Shown here piece after piece: positions 16,005 to 23,750 of a stretch of 36,969 nt of DNA. How positions within the stretch are numbered: the first letter of the stretch is position 1; the number at the start of each line of letters is the position of its first letter. Under the pieces are notes generated by a model, which was given only the letters and a program-made list of their open reading frames with translations, was not told the origin of the DNA and did no database searches. The stretch is from Bacillus sp. RO2 (GTDB lineage Bacteria > Bacillota > Bacilli > Bacillales > Bacillaceae_I). The DNA is taken from contig NZ_JAAXCU010000012.1 of the NCBI RefSeq assembly GCF_012911845.1, forward strand, positions 1 to 36,969. The letters run 5' to 3'. Made by a program: the position numbers and the translations under genes.

Positions 16005-19000
16005 CTACTTCTTATATTTCAATCTTCTCCCCAGATACAACACGCCACCAAACACTACCATCACCGTTCCAAGCATGATGTAATTGAATGAAGATGTTGC
16101 TGTTTTAGGAAGCTTGTTTCCTTTACCAGGATTCTCTCCACCTTTTCCAGGAGGTGTCTTCCCATTGCCATTCCCTTTGCCAGGGTTTTCTCCACCCTTA
16201 CCAGGCGGGGTACCTGGATTGTTTCCATTACCATTTCCGTTGCCAGGAGGCGTGTTACCATCACCATCTCCAGGATTTCCGTTTCCATCACCAGGGTCCG
16301 TTCCTTCCTGTTCCCCGACTCTCACTACAACTGTCGTCAATGGCTCAAGTGTGATGCCTTCTGCAGTCAAATCAAAACCGCTCTGCTCAGATACCTCAAC
16401 CACGCCAGCCTCATCGGCATCAACCACTACCACACCATCCGTCAAATCCTGCCCCAACGTCAGTGTTCTAATAGCAGTGTCCGCATTAATGAATGTGTAG
16501 TACTCGACACCCGCAGTGGAAACGCTCTTGAACGCAACAACTAGATCTTGCTCCTTAATTTCAGGTGCATCGACCATTGTTACATTGGAATCCACCAGCG
16601 CACGGTCACCTAGACGGAATGCATCCGAAGAACGACGTAACTCTATTAATCCTGTTGTGTATTCACGTGTTACATTATTCACTGGATATTTCTCAGCATC
16701 TGTTGCCTTTTCCCAATCGATTCGGTTGATGATATCCGAAGAATCATAGGAATCGTGGATAAAATAAGGATATACAAAAGGATTACCTTCAGAATCTGTC
16801 ATATAAGTAGACTTATATGGCGCCTCCGTTGCATCCGCTCTCCACTGCTTCGTACGACCAAACTCCTGGCCTGCATGCAAGAATGCTGTACCTTGAGATG
16901 TTAACACCATCGCATTTCCTATACGAATTCGTTTATGAATCTCTAAACTGTTATCCGGATCTTCCGGGTCTTTTTTGATAGATTGCGCAATAACATCATG
17001 CAACGTTAAGTTGTCATGTGCGGCAATGTATTGAACTACATCACCCGGGTCATCCGCTTCAAAATTATACGGCTGTCCTTTGATGTTGTCGAAAATTTGC
17101 TGCACGTTACGCGCGCCGCCTGTGATAAATCGAGGCTGCCCTTCGCTTCCGAAGCCGGATTTCAATTCGTTACGGAATTCGTCAGAGAAACTTCCTACTG
17201 CTTCCGTATCTTTCATCCATTGCTGGTCCGCAGCTTGAACCGGCTCACCTTCGTCACCGGCAAATGTTACCCAGCCTTCACCGATCATGACGATATTCGG
17301 GTTCAATTTCTTCGCTTCATCATAAGCAAGTTGAATACTTTCTGCATCATGGTCTCCCATCATATCAAAGCGGAATCCGTCCACTTTGTACTCGTCCACC
17401 CAATGCTTGATGGAATCTACCAGTACGCGACGGGACATTTCATGTGTCGTACCAAGACGTCCGCCACCAAAACTTGTTCTAGGCGTTCCATCCGCATCCA
17501 TGAAGTGGTAGTAGTTCGGTACCAGATCCTCAAAAATGTGAACCTGTGCCGTATGGTTGAACACCACATCGAGTACCACACCCATGTCGCGCTTATGAAT
17601 CTCTTTGATTAGATTCTTGAATTCTTTGATTCTCAGTTCCGGATCTTCTGGGTTCTCCGAATACATACCAGATAGGGAGAAATAACCGTGCGGGTCATAG
17701 CCCCAGTTGTAGTTCGTATCAGTGGAAGCATAATCTAACATGCGTTCGCCAGACTCCAATTCATTGCTAAAGTAGTAACTCATCACTGGCAGCAATTGAA
17801 TATGCGTCACACCAAGGTCCTCAATATAATCCAATTTCTCTACAAAAGAAGCAAATGTACCGAACTGTGCTTTCAGATCTTCCCCGATGTTCGGGTCAGA
17901 CGTGAAGTCACGTACATGCACCTCGTAAATGATCGTGTCTTCGCGCTTTTCAAAGCCAGGGATGTCAGCGTAGTCTAGCTCAGGTCCGATAGAACTTACA
18001 TCCACAATCGCCGCTTTTCCTACTTTTTCGCCTGCTTCATTGTTCCACGCCGCCATCGATTTTGCATAAGGATCCAAAGCAAGATTCGTTACATCACCAT
18101 GTGTAATTTCATAATGGTAATAGTAACCTTTTAAACTATCAAGGCCGGTATTATCCTTAGAAAGTTTAACTGACCAGACACCACGGTCTCCTTTGACCAT
18201 TTCAATTGTATCCACAACTTCATTTTGGTCATCCTTGTCATACAGCACCACAGACACATTGTCCGCTTTTGGCGACCACACTTTTAACGTAGCCGTTCCG
18301 TCTTCATGCAATTCTGCTCCTAGCTTGCCATCATAAGCATACATTTCGTCAATCAATTTCCAGCCTGATTTTGCAGAAACCGTCACATCACCATAAGTAA
18401 CATCGAAAGGAAGCTTCTCTAAGTCAAACTCACCGTGAACATGAACGGTCTTTTCGCCTTCAATCGTTATATCTGTAAAGGACACTTCGTTTCCATCTAC
18501 ATCTACGATTTTCAACTGATCTTTTAGTTCTGCTAAATCTAATCCCTCTGTCTTTGTAAAAGTAAGAGTGATCAACTTATCCGATAGGACCTCTCCAGAC
18601 ACAAGCGCCAATGGCACCGTTCCATAAGGATTCGTGTAAACCTTATCTTCCCCTTCTTTTACAAATAGTTGGTTGTATTGTTGTAACATTTCAAACGTCA
18701 TATCTCCCGTTTGTGCTCCTGATTGTTTGTTCACAAAAAGGAAGCCGATTTTGTTTGCATCTTCTTTTAATTTGATGTCGTAGTAAGCTCCGTATTTACC
18801 AATACCGGCTGCATCCGCAGCACCATTTGGCCAGCCGTCAGATGGGGACTCTACATCTTCCCAATTCCATAATCCCCAACCGTCATAGTCAGCGTTTGTT
18901 CTTTCATAATGAATACGGACCGTATTTTCTGGCAGGTCAGCAGGTTCATATAAAAATACTTCGTCAGAGCCTTGTTTGATCCAAACCTCATTTAGGTCAG

Positions 19001-21752
19001 GACTGAACAGTTCGACGCCTTTATCGTTGCCATCTTTCTCTCCATTTGTCCTGTTCAGGACAAGGAAACCGACATTTTGCGCGCCTTCTTTAAGCTCTAC
19101 ATCCACATACGCACCATATTCGGTGACATTTTCATCTTCAAACGGTGTACCACCTGATGGCCAGTTTTCAGATGGTGCTGCCACGTCTCCCCATAGCCAT
19201 AGGCCAAGGTTTTCGTAGCTATTGTCTGTACGTTGATAGTGAATGCGAAGCGTATTTTCGCCGATTTCACCTGGTTCTGTTGGTTCTTCTTCAACAGGTG
19301 GAGCTCCGCCAACCACTTCAAGCAATACCGTTCCCCCGTCTTCCATCGCTGGAATCGTGAAACTCACTTGTCCCTCTTCATTTGCTTGATACTCTTGATC
19401 GGAATAGTGGTCTGTTATCACTGCTTCGGAGGAACCGAAGTTCAGGGTTACTTCTTTTTCAGTAGTGGCAGTATTTAAACCTACATAAACGGAATTTTCA
19501 CCGTACGTTCGTGAGAATACAAGGTATCCATCACTGTCAGATCCCGCTATCTTCTGGCGGTCTCCTTTGGCAAACGTGTTCGGATTTTCATTACGGAATG
19601 CCAATACTTTTTGATAATGCTCTAAAATTTCATTGCCTTCCACATCATCCCATGGCATGTTCTGGCGGTTGGTATAATACGGATAATCGTTCTTACCAGG
19701 CAAGCCCAACTCTTCTCCGTAATAAATAACCGGCTGCCCTTTTGACGTCAACTGAAGGGATGCCACCACTTGATACTTCCCTAGGTCTCCCTCAACCATC
19801 TCATAGAAGCGGTCCTCATCATGGCTTCCTAAAAATTGACCTAGTGTTGCCGTATTGTTCAGTTTGCTGTTACGTGCTTCTAGCTTTTTCTGAACAGCAT
19901 CCAGTTGCCCATTTGCAAAGTCACGAGCATAGTTCTTAAAATCAAAATCCAGTAAAGAGTCCATCATCCCGCTGTTCAGATAGCCTTGGTCATTATCAAT
20001 ATTTGCTCCCCATGCTTCCCCAATCAGCTTGTGCTCTGGCATCTCTTTTGTCAGAGCATTTTTAAACGCCATCCAAGTGGTGTCTTCCACATGCTTAACC
20101 GTGTCGACACGGAAATAATCGATGGTGTTTCCCTTACCCGTTCTGGACTTTTCAATCCAGTCTGTCTGCCATTGAACCACCTGTTCACGGACTTCTGCGT
20201 TTTCCGTTAGAAAATCCGGAAGTCCAGCCAGCTCGCCGCGAACTGTATCTGACCCACCGTTACGAAGCATGCCGTCAAATCGCGCACGGTCTTCGTCAGT
20301 TGGAAAATTCGACACACTGCTGCTGTCCCCTGGTTTCAACCCATAACCTGTGTGATTTAACACCACATCGACCATGATTTTAATGCCGCGTTCATGTGCT
20401 GCATCAATTAAAGCATGGAAATCCGCCATGGAGCCGAAATGCGGGTTCAGTTCCCCGAAGTTGTCTGCCCAATAGCCATGATATGCATAATAAGGCGTAT
20501 CTGGCCCATCATTGTGTCGAACATCATACTTGATATTATCCACAACCGGACTGATCCAAATAGTATTAATTCCAAGCTTGTCCAAGTAATCAAGTTTTTG
20601 TGTAATTCCTTTGAAATCCCCGCCCTGATATGTACCAGACTTGCTTGTGTCATAGCCAATTCCATGCGGATCATTGTTGGATGAATCTCCATCAAAGAAT
20701 CGATCTGTTAGCATAAAATAAACCACAGACTGATCCCAATCGAAATCTGCCTCTTCACCTGTGAAGGTGCGAGCCTGAACCTCAAGTGTCGCCGATCCCT
20801 CGTGGCGATTACCGAATTCATCAATCGCTGTGATTGGCAAGGTCTTTACACCAGCTGTTACATGCTGTTTAACCGCCACTGTTAATTCATTCAGTTCAGG
20901 ATCGATCAGCGCTTTCTCTTTGCCACCGATTTCTGATAGATTAATAGACATCTCTCGAATTTTTGTTTCATTTTCAGATTCAATGTCCACTTTCACGACA
21001 GCGTTCTGGTTGTAATCGACCTTAGCCGGTGTAACCGAACCTGTCACGTTTAAATCTGACGCCAAGTACTCGACAACGGATTTGCCATCCACTGTGTTAT
21101 ATGGGTCTGTTACTTCCTTTGTTTCTCCATTCACTGTTACCAAATAAGTATATTCATGCTCACCTGTTGGGAGTTCATTCACTGTATAAGTAAAACGTTC
21201 ATTTTCCGGCTCTGCATTCATTTCATATTTTTCGCCTAGGATGGAAAGCTCGACTTTTTCGACCTTGTCCATTTCACCAGTTGCGTATAAGTCTTTATCA
21301 CGGAAAAAGAAGTCTGCGCTGCCATCCGCGACAACAGGTGCACTGCCATCAGGGATTTGTGCAAATTGTTCTTGTTGACTTGTAACGTGTACTTTGGTGA
21401 TGTCTTCGATTTTATTGACCGTTATCGACCGATCACCATCAAAGTCCTTTTCTTCCCAGTTACCTTTACGGACAATAAAACCAACTTTATCCGCATTTTC
21501 ACTTACTGCAATGTTAGCATAGGCAATGCCTTCTTTTACTTCTGTAAAGTCTATCTGGTCGTCCTTCACACCAGTTCCCCAGACCCACAGATTCCAGCCC
21601 TCATAATTTCCATCTGGCCGTTCGTAACTAAGTACTATCCGCTTATCTCCCGTTTCGGCCACTGCTCTTGTTGGTAGATAGCCCGCAAACATGGAAACAA
21701 CCAGAAGAACGGAAAGTAGTAAAGCCATTCCCCTTTGAAACCTTCTCTTCAT
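16005..21752 (-). CDS. Cell-wall-anchored amylase-pullulanase (two GH13 domains)
   Basis: 1915 aa from ATG 21752, which has GGGGCAGGA upstream; an ATG at 21785 would add 11 residues before the signal peptide and has poor spacing. Order: signal peptide (to about 35); CBM41-like starch-binding domain (YERPDGNYEGWNLWVWG); GH13 alpha-amylase domain with DVVLNH (about 461), FRVDTVKH (549), GEAWG (579), SHDED (642); two more CBM41 domains; a CBM48-type module; GH13 type I pullulanase with YNWGYDP (1350), DVVFNH (1394), FRFDMM (1460), GEGW (1490), AAHDN (1577); a Gly/Asn/Pro/Lys repeat linker; LPKTA, membrane helix, KYKK tail. It should cut both alpha-1,4 and alpha-1,6 bonds of starch and pullulan outside the cell. 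The architecture matches two-headed amylopullulanases of alkaliphilic Bacillus. All catalytic acids appear present. The LPxTA signal implies anchoring to the wall. The products would feed the importer at 211-3365. Confidence 0.95.
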   Translation of the reverse strand: MKRRFQRGMALLLSVLLVVSMFAGYLPTRAVAETGDKRIVLSYERPDGNYEGWNLWVWGTGVKDDQIDFTEVKEGIAYANIAVSENADKVGFIVRKGNWEEKDFDGDRSITVNKIEDITKVHVTSQQEQFAQIPDGSAPVVADGSADFFFRDKDLYATGEMDKVEKVELSILGEKYEMNAEPENERFTYTVNELPTGEHEYTYLVTVNGETKEVTDPYNTVDGKSVVEYLASDLNVTGSVTPAKVDYNQNAVVKVDIESENETKIREMSINLSEIGGKEKALIDPELNELTVAVKQHVTAGVKTLPITAIDEFGNRHEGSATLEVQARTFTGEEADFDWDQSVVYFMLTDRFFDGDSSNNDPHGIGYDTSKSGTYQGGDFKGITQKLDYLDKLGINTIWISPVVDNIKYDVRHNDGPDTPYYAYHGYWADNFGELNPHFGSMADFHALIDAAHERGIKIMVDVVLNHTGYGLKPGDSSSVSNFPTDEDRARFDGMLRNGGSDTVRGELAGLPDFLTENAEVREQVVQWQTDWIEKSRTGKGNTIDYFRVDTVKHVEDTTWMAFKNALTKEMPEHKLIGEAWGANIDNDQGYLNSGMMDSLLDFDFKNYARDFANGQLDAVQKKLEARNSKLNNTATLGQFLGSHDEDRFYEMVEGDLGKYQVVASLQLTSKGQPVIYYGEELGLPGKNDYPYYTNRQNMPWDDVEGNEILEHYQKVLAFRNENPNTFAKGDRQKIAGSDSDGYLVFSRTYGENSVYVGLNTATTEKEVTLNFGSSEAVITDHYSDQEYQANEEGQVSFTIPAMEDGGTVLLEVVGGAPPVEEEPTEPGEIGENTLRIHYQRTDNSYENLGLWLWGDVAAPSENWPSGGTPFEDENVTEYGAYVDVELKEGAQNVGFLVLNRTNGEKDGNDKGVELFSPDLNEVWIKQGSDEVFLYEPADLPENTVRIHYERTNADYDGWGLWNWEDVESPSDGWPNGAADAAGIGKYGAYYDIKLKEDANKIGFLFVNKQSGAQTGDMTFEMLQQYNQLFVKEGEDKVYTNPYGTVPLALVSGEVLSDKLITLTFTKTEGLDLAELKDQLKIVDVDGNEVSFTDITIEGEKTVHVHGEFDLEKLPFDVTYGDVTVSAKSGWKLIDEMYAYDGKLGAELHEDGTATLKVWSPKADNVSVVLYDKDDQNEVVDTIEMVKGDRGVWSVKLSKDNTGLDSLKGYYYHYEITHGDVTNLALDPYAKSMAAWNNEAGEKVGKAAIVDVSSIGPELDYADIPGFEKREDTIIYEVHVRDFTSDPNIGEDLKAQFGTFASFVEKLDYIEDLGVTHIQLLPVMSYYFSNELESGERMLDYASTDTNYNWGYDPHGYFSLSGMYSENPEDPELRIKEFKNLIKEIHKRDMGVVLDVVFNHTAQVHIFEDLVPNYYHFMDADGTPRTSFGGGRLGTTHEMSRRVLVDSIKHWVDEYKVDGFRFDMMGDHDAESIQLAYDEAKKLNPNIVMIGEGWVTFAGDEGEPVQAADQQWMKDTEAVGSFSDEFRNELKSGFGSEGQPRFITGGARNVQQIFDNIKGQPYNFEADDPGDVVQYIAAHDNLTLHDVIAQSIKKDPEDPDNSLEIHKRIRIGNAMVLTSQGTAFLHAGQEFGRTKQWRADATEAPYKSTYMTDSEGNPFVYPYFIHDSYDSSDIINRIDWEKATDAEKYPVNNVTREYTTGLIELRRSSDAFRLGDRALVDSNVTMVDAPEIKEQDLVVAFKSVSTAGVEYYTFINADTAIRTLTLGQDLTDGVVVVDADEAGVVEVSEQSGFDLTAEGITLEPLTTVVVRVGEQEGTDPGDGNGNPGDGDGNTPPGNGNGNGNNPGTPPGKGGENPGKGNGNGKTPPGKGGENPGKGNKLPKTATSSFNYIMLGTVMVVFGGVLYLGRRLKYKK

Positions 21753-21816
21753 ATTCCTGCCCCTTTCGTAATCTGATCTCAACATCCTTGATCGTGATGA
21801 CTAACTTGCTAATTTG

Positions 21817-21830
21817 TGGAAGCGTTTGCA
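21817..21830. promoter_or_regulatory. cre/LacI-type operator-like site 1, amylase-pullulanase
   Basis: TGGAAGCGTTTGCA matches the cre consensus at 12 of 14 positions. With flanks it forms a dyad, GTGGAAGCGTTTGCAC, mismatched only at two symmetric pairs. It lies 65 bp ahead of the start codon. The core GTGGAAGCGTTT also occurs in the ABC operon promoter. Confidence 0.65.
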
Positions 21831-21852
21831 CTTTTAGGCAGGGTTAACCGAA

Positions 21853-21872
21853 TTGCGGAACCGTTTGCGCAA
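21853..21872. promoter_or_regulatory. Operator-like dyad 2, amylase-pullulanase
   Basis: TTGCGGAACCGTTTGCGCAA pairs at 8 of 10 dyad positions. Its two mismatches fall at the same positions as those of the site at 21816-21831, so it is a variant of the same operator. A dedicated LacI-family regulator (MalR-like) is a better guess than CcpA for this form. Confidence 0.6.
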
Positions 21873-21916
21873 TGTTGCACATTAAGCAGCCCCACAACTA
21901 TAAACCTACAAATTTA

Positions 21917-21930
21917 TGCAAACGCTACCA
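21917..21930. promoter_or_regulatory. cre/LacI-type operator-like site 3, amylase-pullulanase
   Basis: TGCAAACGCTACCA matches the cre consensus at 12 of 14 positions. It lies exactly 100 bp from site 1, a distance compatible with looping between two bound repressors. The promoter itself could not be located with confidence in this region. Confidence 0.55.
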
Positions 21931-21990
21931 ATATTCTACTTATAACATACTATGAATTCTGATAATTTTCAATTGGTTTTTTGGATTTTG

Positions 21991-22032
21991 GGGACAGGCA
22001 CGGGGACGCTTGCGGGTTGAGGTGCTTGTCCC
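21991..22032. repeat. GGGACAGGCAC hairpin repeat, copy 1
   Basis: GGGACAGGCAC (21991-22001) and GTGCTTGTCCC (22022-22032) form an 11-bp stem with one G-T pair. A second member lies at 22750-22790. GC-rich relative to its surroundings and not next to a stop codon here, so it looks like a dispersed element rather than a terminator. Confidence 0.7.
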
Positions 22033-22127
22033 TCAACTCTCCTCCAACAAAACGAGACAAAATACCTCTAAAGTCCTATGTCATTACACCGCCTAAAAGA
22101 CTACAATAGGAATGTAATTTTCATAAA

Positions 22128-22220
22128 TAATGGAAAAAGGCAAAACTAGTGAAAGCTAGTGACGCAAAACTATAGGGACTTAAGTCTGTTTTTCACAACA
22201 GACCAGTTAGCCAGTTACCC
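22128..22220 (+). promoter_or_regulatory. Cyclic di-GMP-I (GEMM) riboswitch aptamer
   Basis: The conserved GEMM-I order is present: GGCAAA (22139-22144), P2 stem ACTAG/CTAGT capped by a GAAA tetraloop, then GACGCAAA (22161-22168), AGGGACTTAAG, P3 stem TCTG.../...CAGA with loop, and AGTTAGCCAGTTACC. The GAAA loop and its receptor are the features that define this class. P1 may be TAATGG (22128-22133) with CCAGTTA (22211-22217). The RNA should bind c-di-GMP and control the small gene starting at 22264. Boundaries are approximate. Confidence 0.93.
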
Positions 22221-22226
22221 GCACCA

Positions 22227-22257
22227 ACCTCCGTTGATTTATGAGTGAAAAGGAGGT
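22227..22257 (+). promoter_or_regulatory. Riboswitch expression platform: anti-Shine-Dalgarno hairpin
   Basis: ACCTCC (22227-22232), directly after the aptamer, is an exact complement of the ribosome site GGAGGT (22252-22257), with a 19-nt loop. No T-run follows, so control is most likely at translation start: ligand binding would alter whether the ribosome site is masked. Whether c-di-GMP switches the gene on or off cannot be told by eye. Confidence 0.75.
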
Positions 22258-22263
22258 CCTGCT

Positions 22264-22440
22264 ATGAAAACAGTGAAAAATTTACAGTACTTCTGGCACA
22301 ATATGAGATCCCACTATTACACTGTCATTGCTGAAGATTGCCTCGACAAGATCATGAAGCAGCAACTGGTGGAAAAAGCGGAAACCCATAGGCTAGAATC
22401 AATTCAATGCAGAACGAAAATTCAAGAATTGACTTATTAA
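22264..22440 (+). CDS. 58-aa protein controlled by a c-di-GMP riboswitch
   Basis: 58 aa, starting MKTVKNLQYFWHNMRSHYY and ending KIQELTY. It has a near-perfect AAAAGGAGGT ribosome site 6 bases before the ATG. It is a soluble, mixed-charge, probably helical protein, rich in His, Tyr and Gln in its first 20 residues, with two Cys and no signal peptide or membrane helix. I do not recognise the family. The reason to trust it is context: a well-formed c-di-GMP-I aptamer plus a matching anti-SD sits directly ahead of it, and its own terminator follows. It should be made or silenced in response to c-di-GMP, so a role in the switch between motile and sessile life or in surface behaviour is a fair guess, no more. 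Confidence 0.8.
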   Translation: MKTVKNLQYFWHNMRSHYYTVIAEDCLDKIMKQQLVEKAETHRLESIQCRTKIQELTY

Positions 22441-22478
22441 ATCTTGTTAGACAACTAAGATAAACAGACAGACAAAAA

Positions 22479-22734
22479 GAAAAGGCCTCAGGTTGAAGCC
22501 ACTGAAAAACTGATAACGTAAAGTTTTTTATGTTTCCTAGCTGGTGATTGGAGCAAAAGGCGAAGACTCCTGAGGGAATTAGCGCTAGGTGGAGACCCCA
22601 CAGGCGTAGCCGAGGAGGCTCCAGCAGTGCCCCTAGGAAAGCGAAGCCATTTGCGGAAATCAACAGCGGTGTTTAGTAAAATTTTAAAATCAGTCTTTTT
22701 CAGTGGCTTCCTCAGGTTATGGGGCCTTTTTTGT
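22479..22734 (+). terminator. Terminator of the 58-aa gene, split by a MITE-like insertion
   Basis: Left arm AAAAGGCC (22480-22487) and right arm GGCCTTTT (22723-22730, followed by more T) would form a classic terminator with loop TCAGGTTATGG if the 216-bp element and one copy of the duplication are removed. The insertion sits in the loop. The element's own inverted repeats may keep the arms paired. Confidence 0.7.
22495..22710. mobile_element. 216-bp MITE-like element with TIRs and 8-bp target duplication
   Basis: Terminal inverted repeats GAAGCCACTGAAAAACTGA (22495-22513) and its near complement ending CAGTGGCTTC (22690-22710) are flanked by the direct repeat CTCAGGTT (22487-22494 and 22711-22718), a clean target-site duplication. 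There is no transposase. The interior is a GC-rich non-coding sequence (GGCGAAGACTCC...GAGGAGGCTCC...GGAAAGCGAAGCC) partly repeated at 1-113. A minus-strand open frame through it (22352-22663) is not a real gene. It must have been moved by a transposase supplied elsewhere. Confidence 0.85.
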
Positions 22735-22749
22735 TGTAAACATTTTATG

Positions 22750-22790
22750 AAGGGACAGGCACCATGACCCAGTCGCGGTGCCTGTCCCTT
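22750..22790. repeat. GGGACAGGCACC hairpin repeat, copy 2
   Basis: AAGGGACAGGCACC (22750-22763) and GGTGCCTGTCCCTT (22777-22790) form a perfect 14-bp stem with a 13-nt loop. It sits 8 bases past the stop codon of the minus-strand DUF4064 gene and may act as its terminator, though no strong T-run follows on that strand. Confidence 0.8.
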
Positions 22791-22797
22791 CTGCTCA

Positions 22798-23223
22798 TTA
22801 AATATGTTGTTCTGTTACTTTTGGCTTTCTAACAAATGCCATGATTCCGGCAATCAAGTATAGGACTGCTGGAATGATTCCAAAACCAAGGGTTCCAATT
22901 CCGATGACAAGTGCTGCCAGAATAAGCATGATACCCGCAAGTACAGGTTTTTTGTTTCCTTTAATGGCAATGATACCGATAACTCCTAAAATTAATGAAA
23001 TGATTCCAACTGTAAGTAACGTAGGACCTGCCATAGACAATAAATCCATGAACCCACCCATATCCATGCCTTCCATTGCTGGATCTGCTGCCATTTCCTC
23101 TTCCATTACCTCTGTAAATTCAGGATCGGACATTCCCAAATTCATCAAGACTCCAAAAAGTGCCGTCAATCCACTAATAATCACTGCGATGACTGTCATC
23201 ACTATCTCTGCTGTACGTTTCAT
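22798..23223 (-). CDS. DUF4064-type small membrane protein
   Basis: 141 aa. One N-terminal membrane helix (IVMTVIAVIISGLTALFGVLM), an acidic, Met-rich extracellular-looking loop (EFTEVMEEEMAADPAMEGMDMGG), then three helices and a short basic tail. The order and length fit the DUF4064 family, common in Firmicutes and of unknown function. AGGAGG lies 8 bases before the ATG. Single-gene unit, bounded downstream by the GGGACAGGCACC hairpin. Confidence 0.8.
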   Translation of the reverse strand: MKRTAEIVMTVIAVIISGLTALFGVLMNLGMSDPEFTEVMEEEMAADPAMEGMDMGGFMDLLSMAGPTLLTVGIISLILGVIGIIAIKGNKKPVLAGIMLILAALVIGIGTLGFGIIPAVLYLIAGIMAFVRKPKVTEQHI

Positions 23224-23531
23224 TCTTATTTCCTCCTCTTGTTATGTAACCTTATATGAGTTATACGTAGATTAACTCCTTAAGGTTTCAAACTTTACCA
23301 ACTAATTTTATCACGGGAGAAAGGAGGATAAAATAGTAAAAAATTATATTATATTTCCAAAATATTCAATTCCTCTTCCCCTCTTATTCAGAGGATTCGA
23401 TAAAATCTCCCTTAAAACGCACATCCTAGCGCGGAAAATGTAGGAATTTTTGTTGTTTATATCAAGTTATAAAAAGGTATTTTCATAGTATAGAAACATA
23501 GCAGAAAAATGCGAAAGAGGGGAAAACACTA

Positions 23532-23633
23532 ATGAAAATTAAAGTGAAAAGCTGGAGAATGCTAACTACCCAGGATAAATTGTTCATTCTTAAAGCCGTA
23601 AGCCGCCAGTCCCAATCAAAGGTAAGTGCATAA
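23532..23633 (+). CDS. Possible 33-aa basic peptide
   Basis: 33 codons, MKIKVKSWRMLTTQDKLFIL and on to SKVSA, strongly basic, with AGAGGGG 9 bases before the ATG. CATAGTATA (23484-23492) fits a sigma-K -10 but no matching -35 is seen. A 63-codon minus-strand frame overlaps it and has a poorer ribosome site. No family recognised. It could be a real microprotein or chance. The rest of 23224-23750 holds nothing else I can support. Confidence 0.35.
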   Translation: MKIKVKSWRMLTTQDKLFILKAVSRQSQSKVSA

Positions 23634-23750
23634 TTCCAAATAGAGAACAGGTCTCTTCCTAATGCCTCATTCATTACACTCTATACTCTACTAATTACTT
23701 CTAAAACATAGACTGCACATCTATTAACATGACCTGTTCTTGCCTTAAAT

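Noticed and set aside
16084-16500. 138-codon Pro/Phe-rich plus-strand frame
   Set aside because: Antisense of the Gly/Asn/Pro/Lys repeat linker of the pullulanase.
17016-17612. 198-codon plus-strand frame inside the pullulanase gene
   Set aside because: Antisense shadow of the highly conserved pullulanase catalytic domain.
22352-22663. 103-codon minus-strand open frame across the MITE-like element
   Set aside because: It runs through the dispersed non-coding repeat and antisense to the riboswitch-controlled 58-aa gene. Its reading comes from repeat sequence; no ribosome site.
23483-23674. 63-codon minus-strand frame with aromatic and hydrophobic residues
   Set aside because: Weak ribosome site and overlap with the possible 33-aa plus-strand frame; not convincing enough to call.
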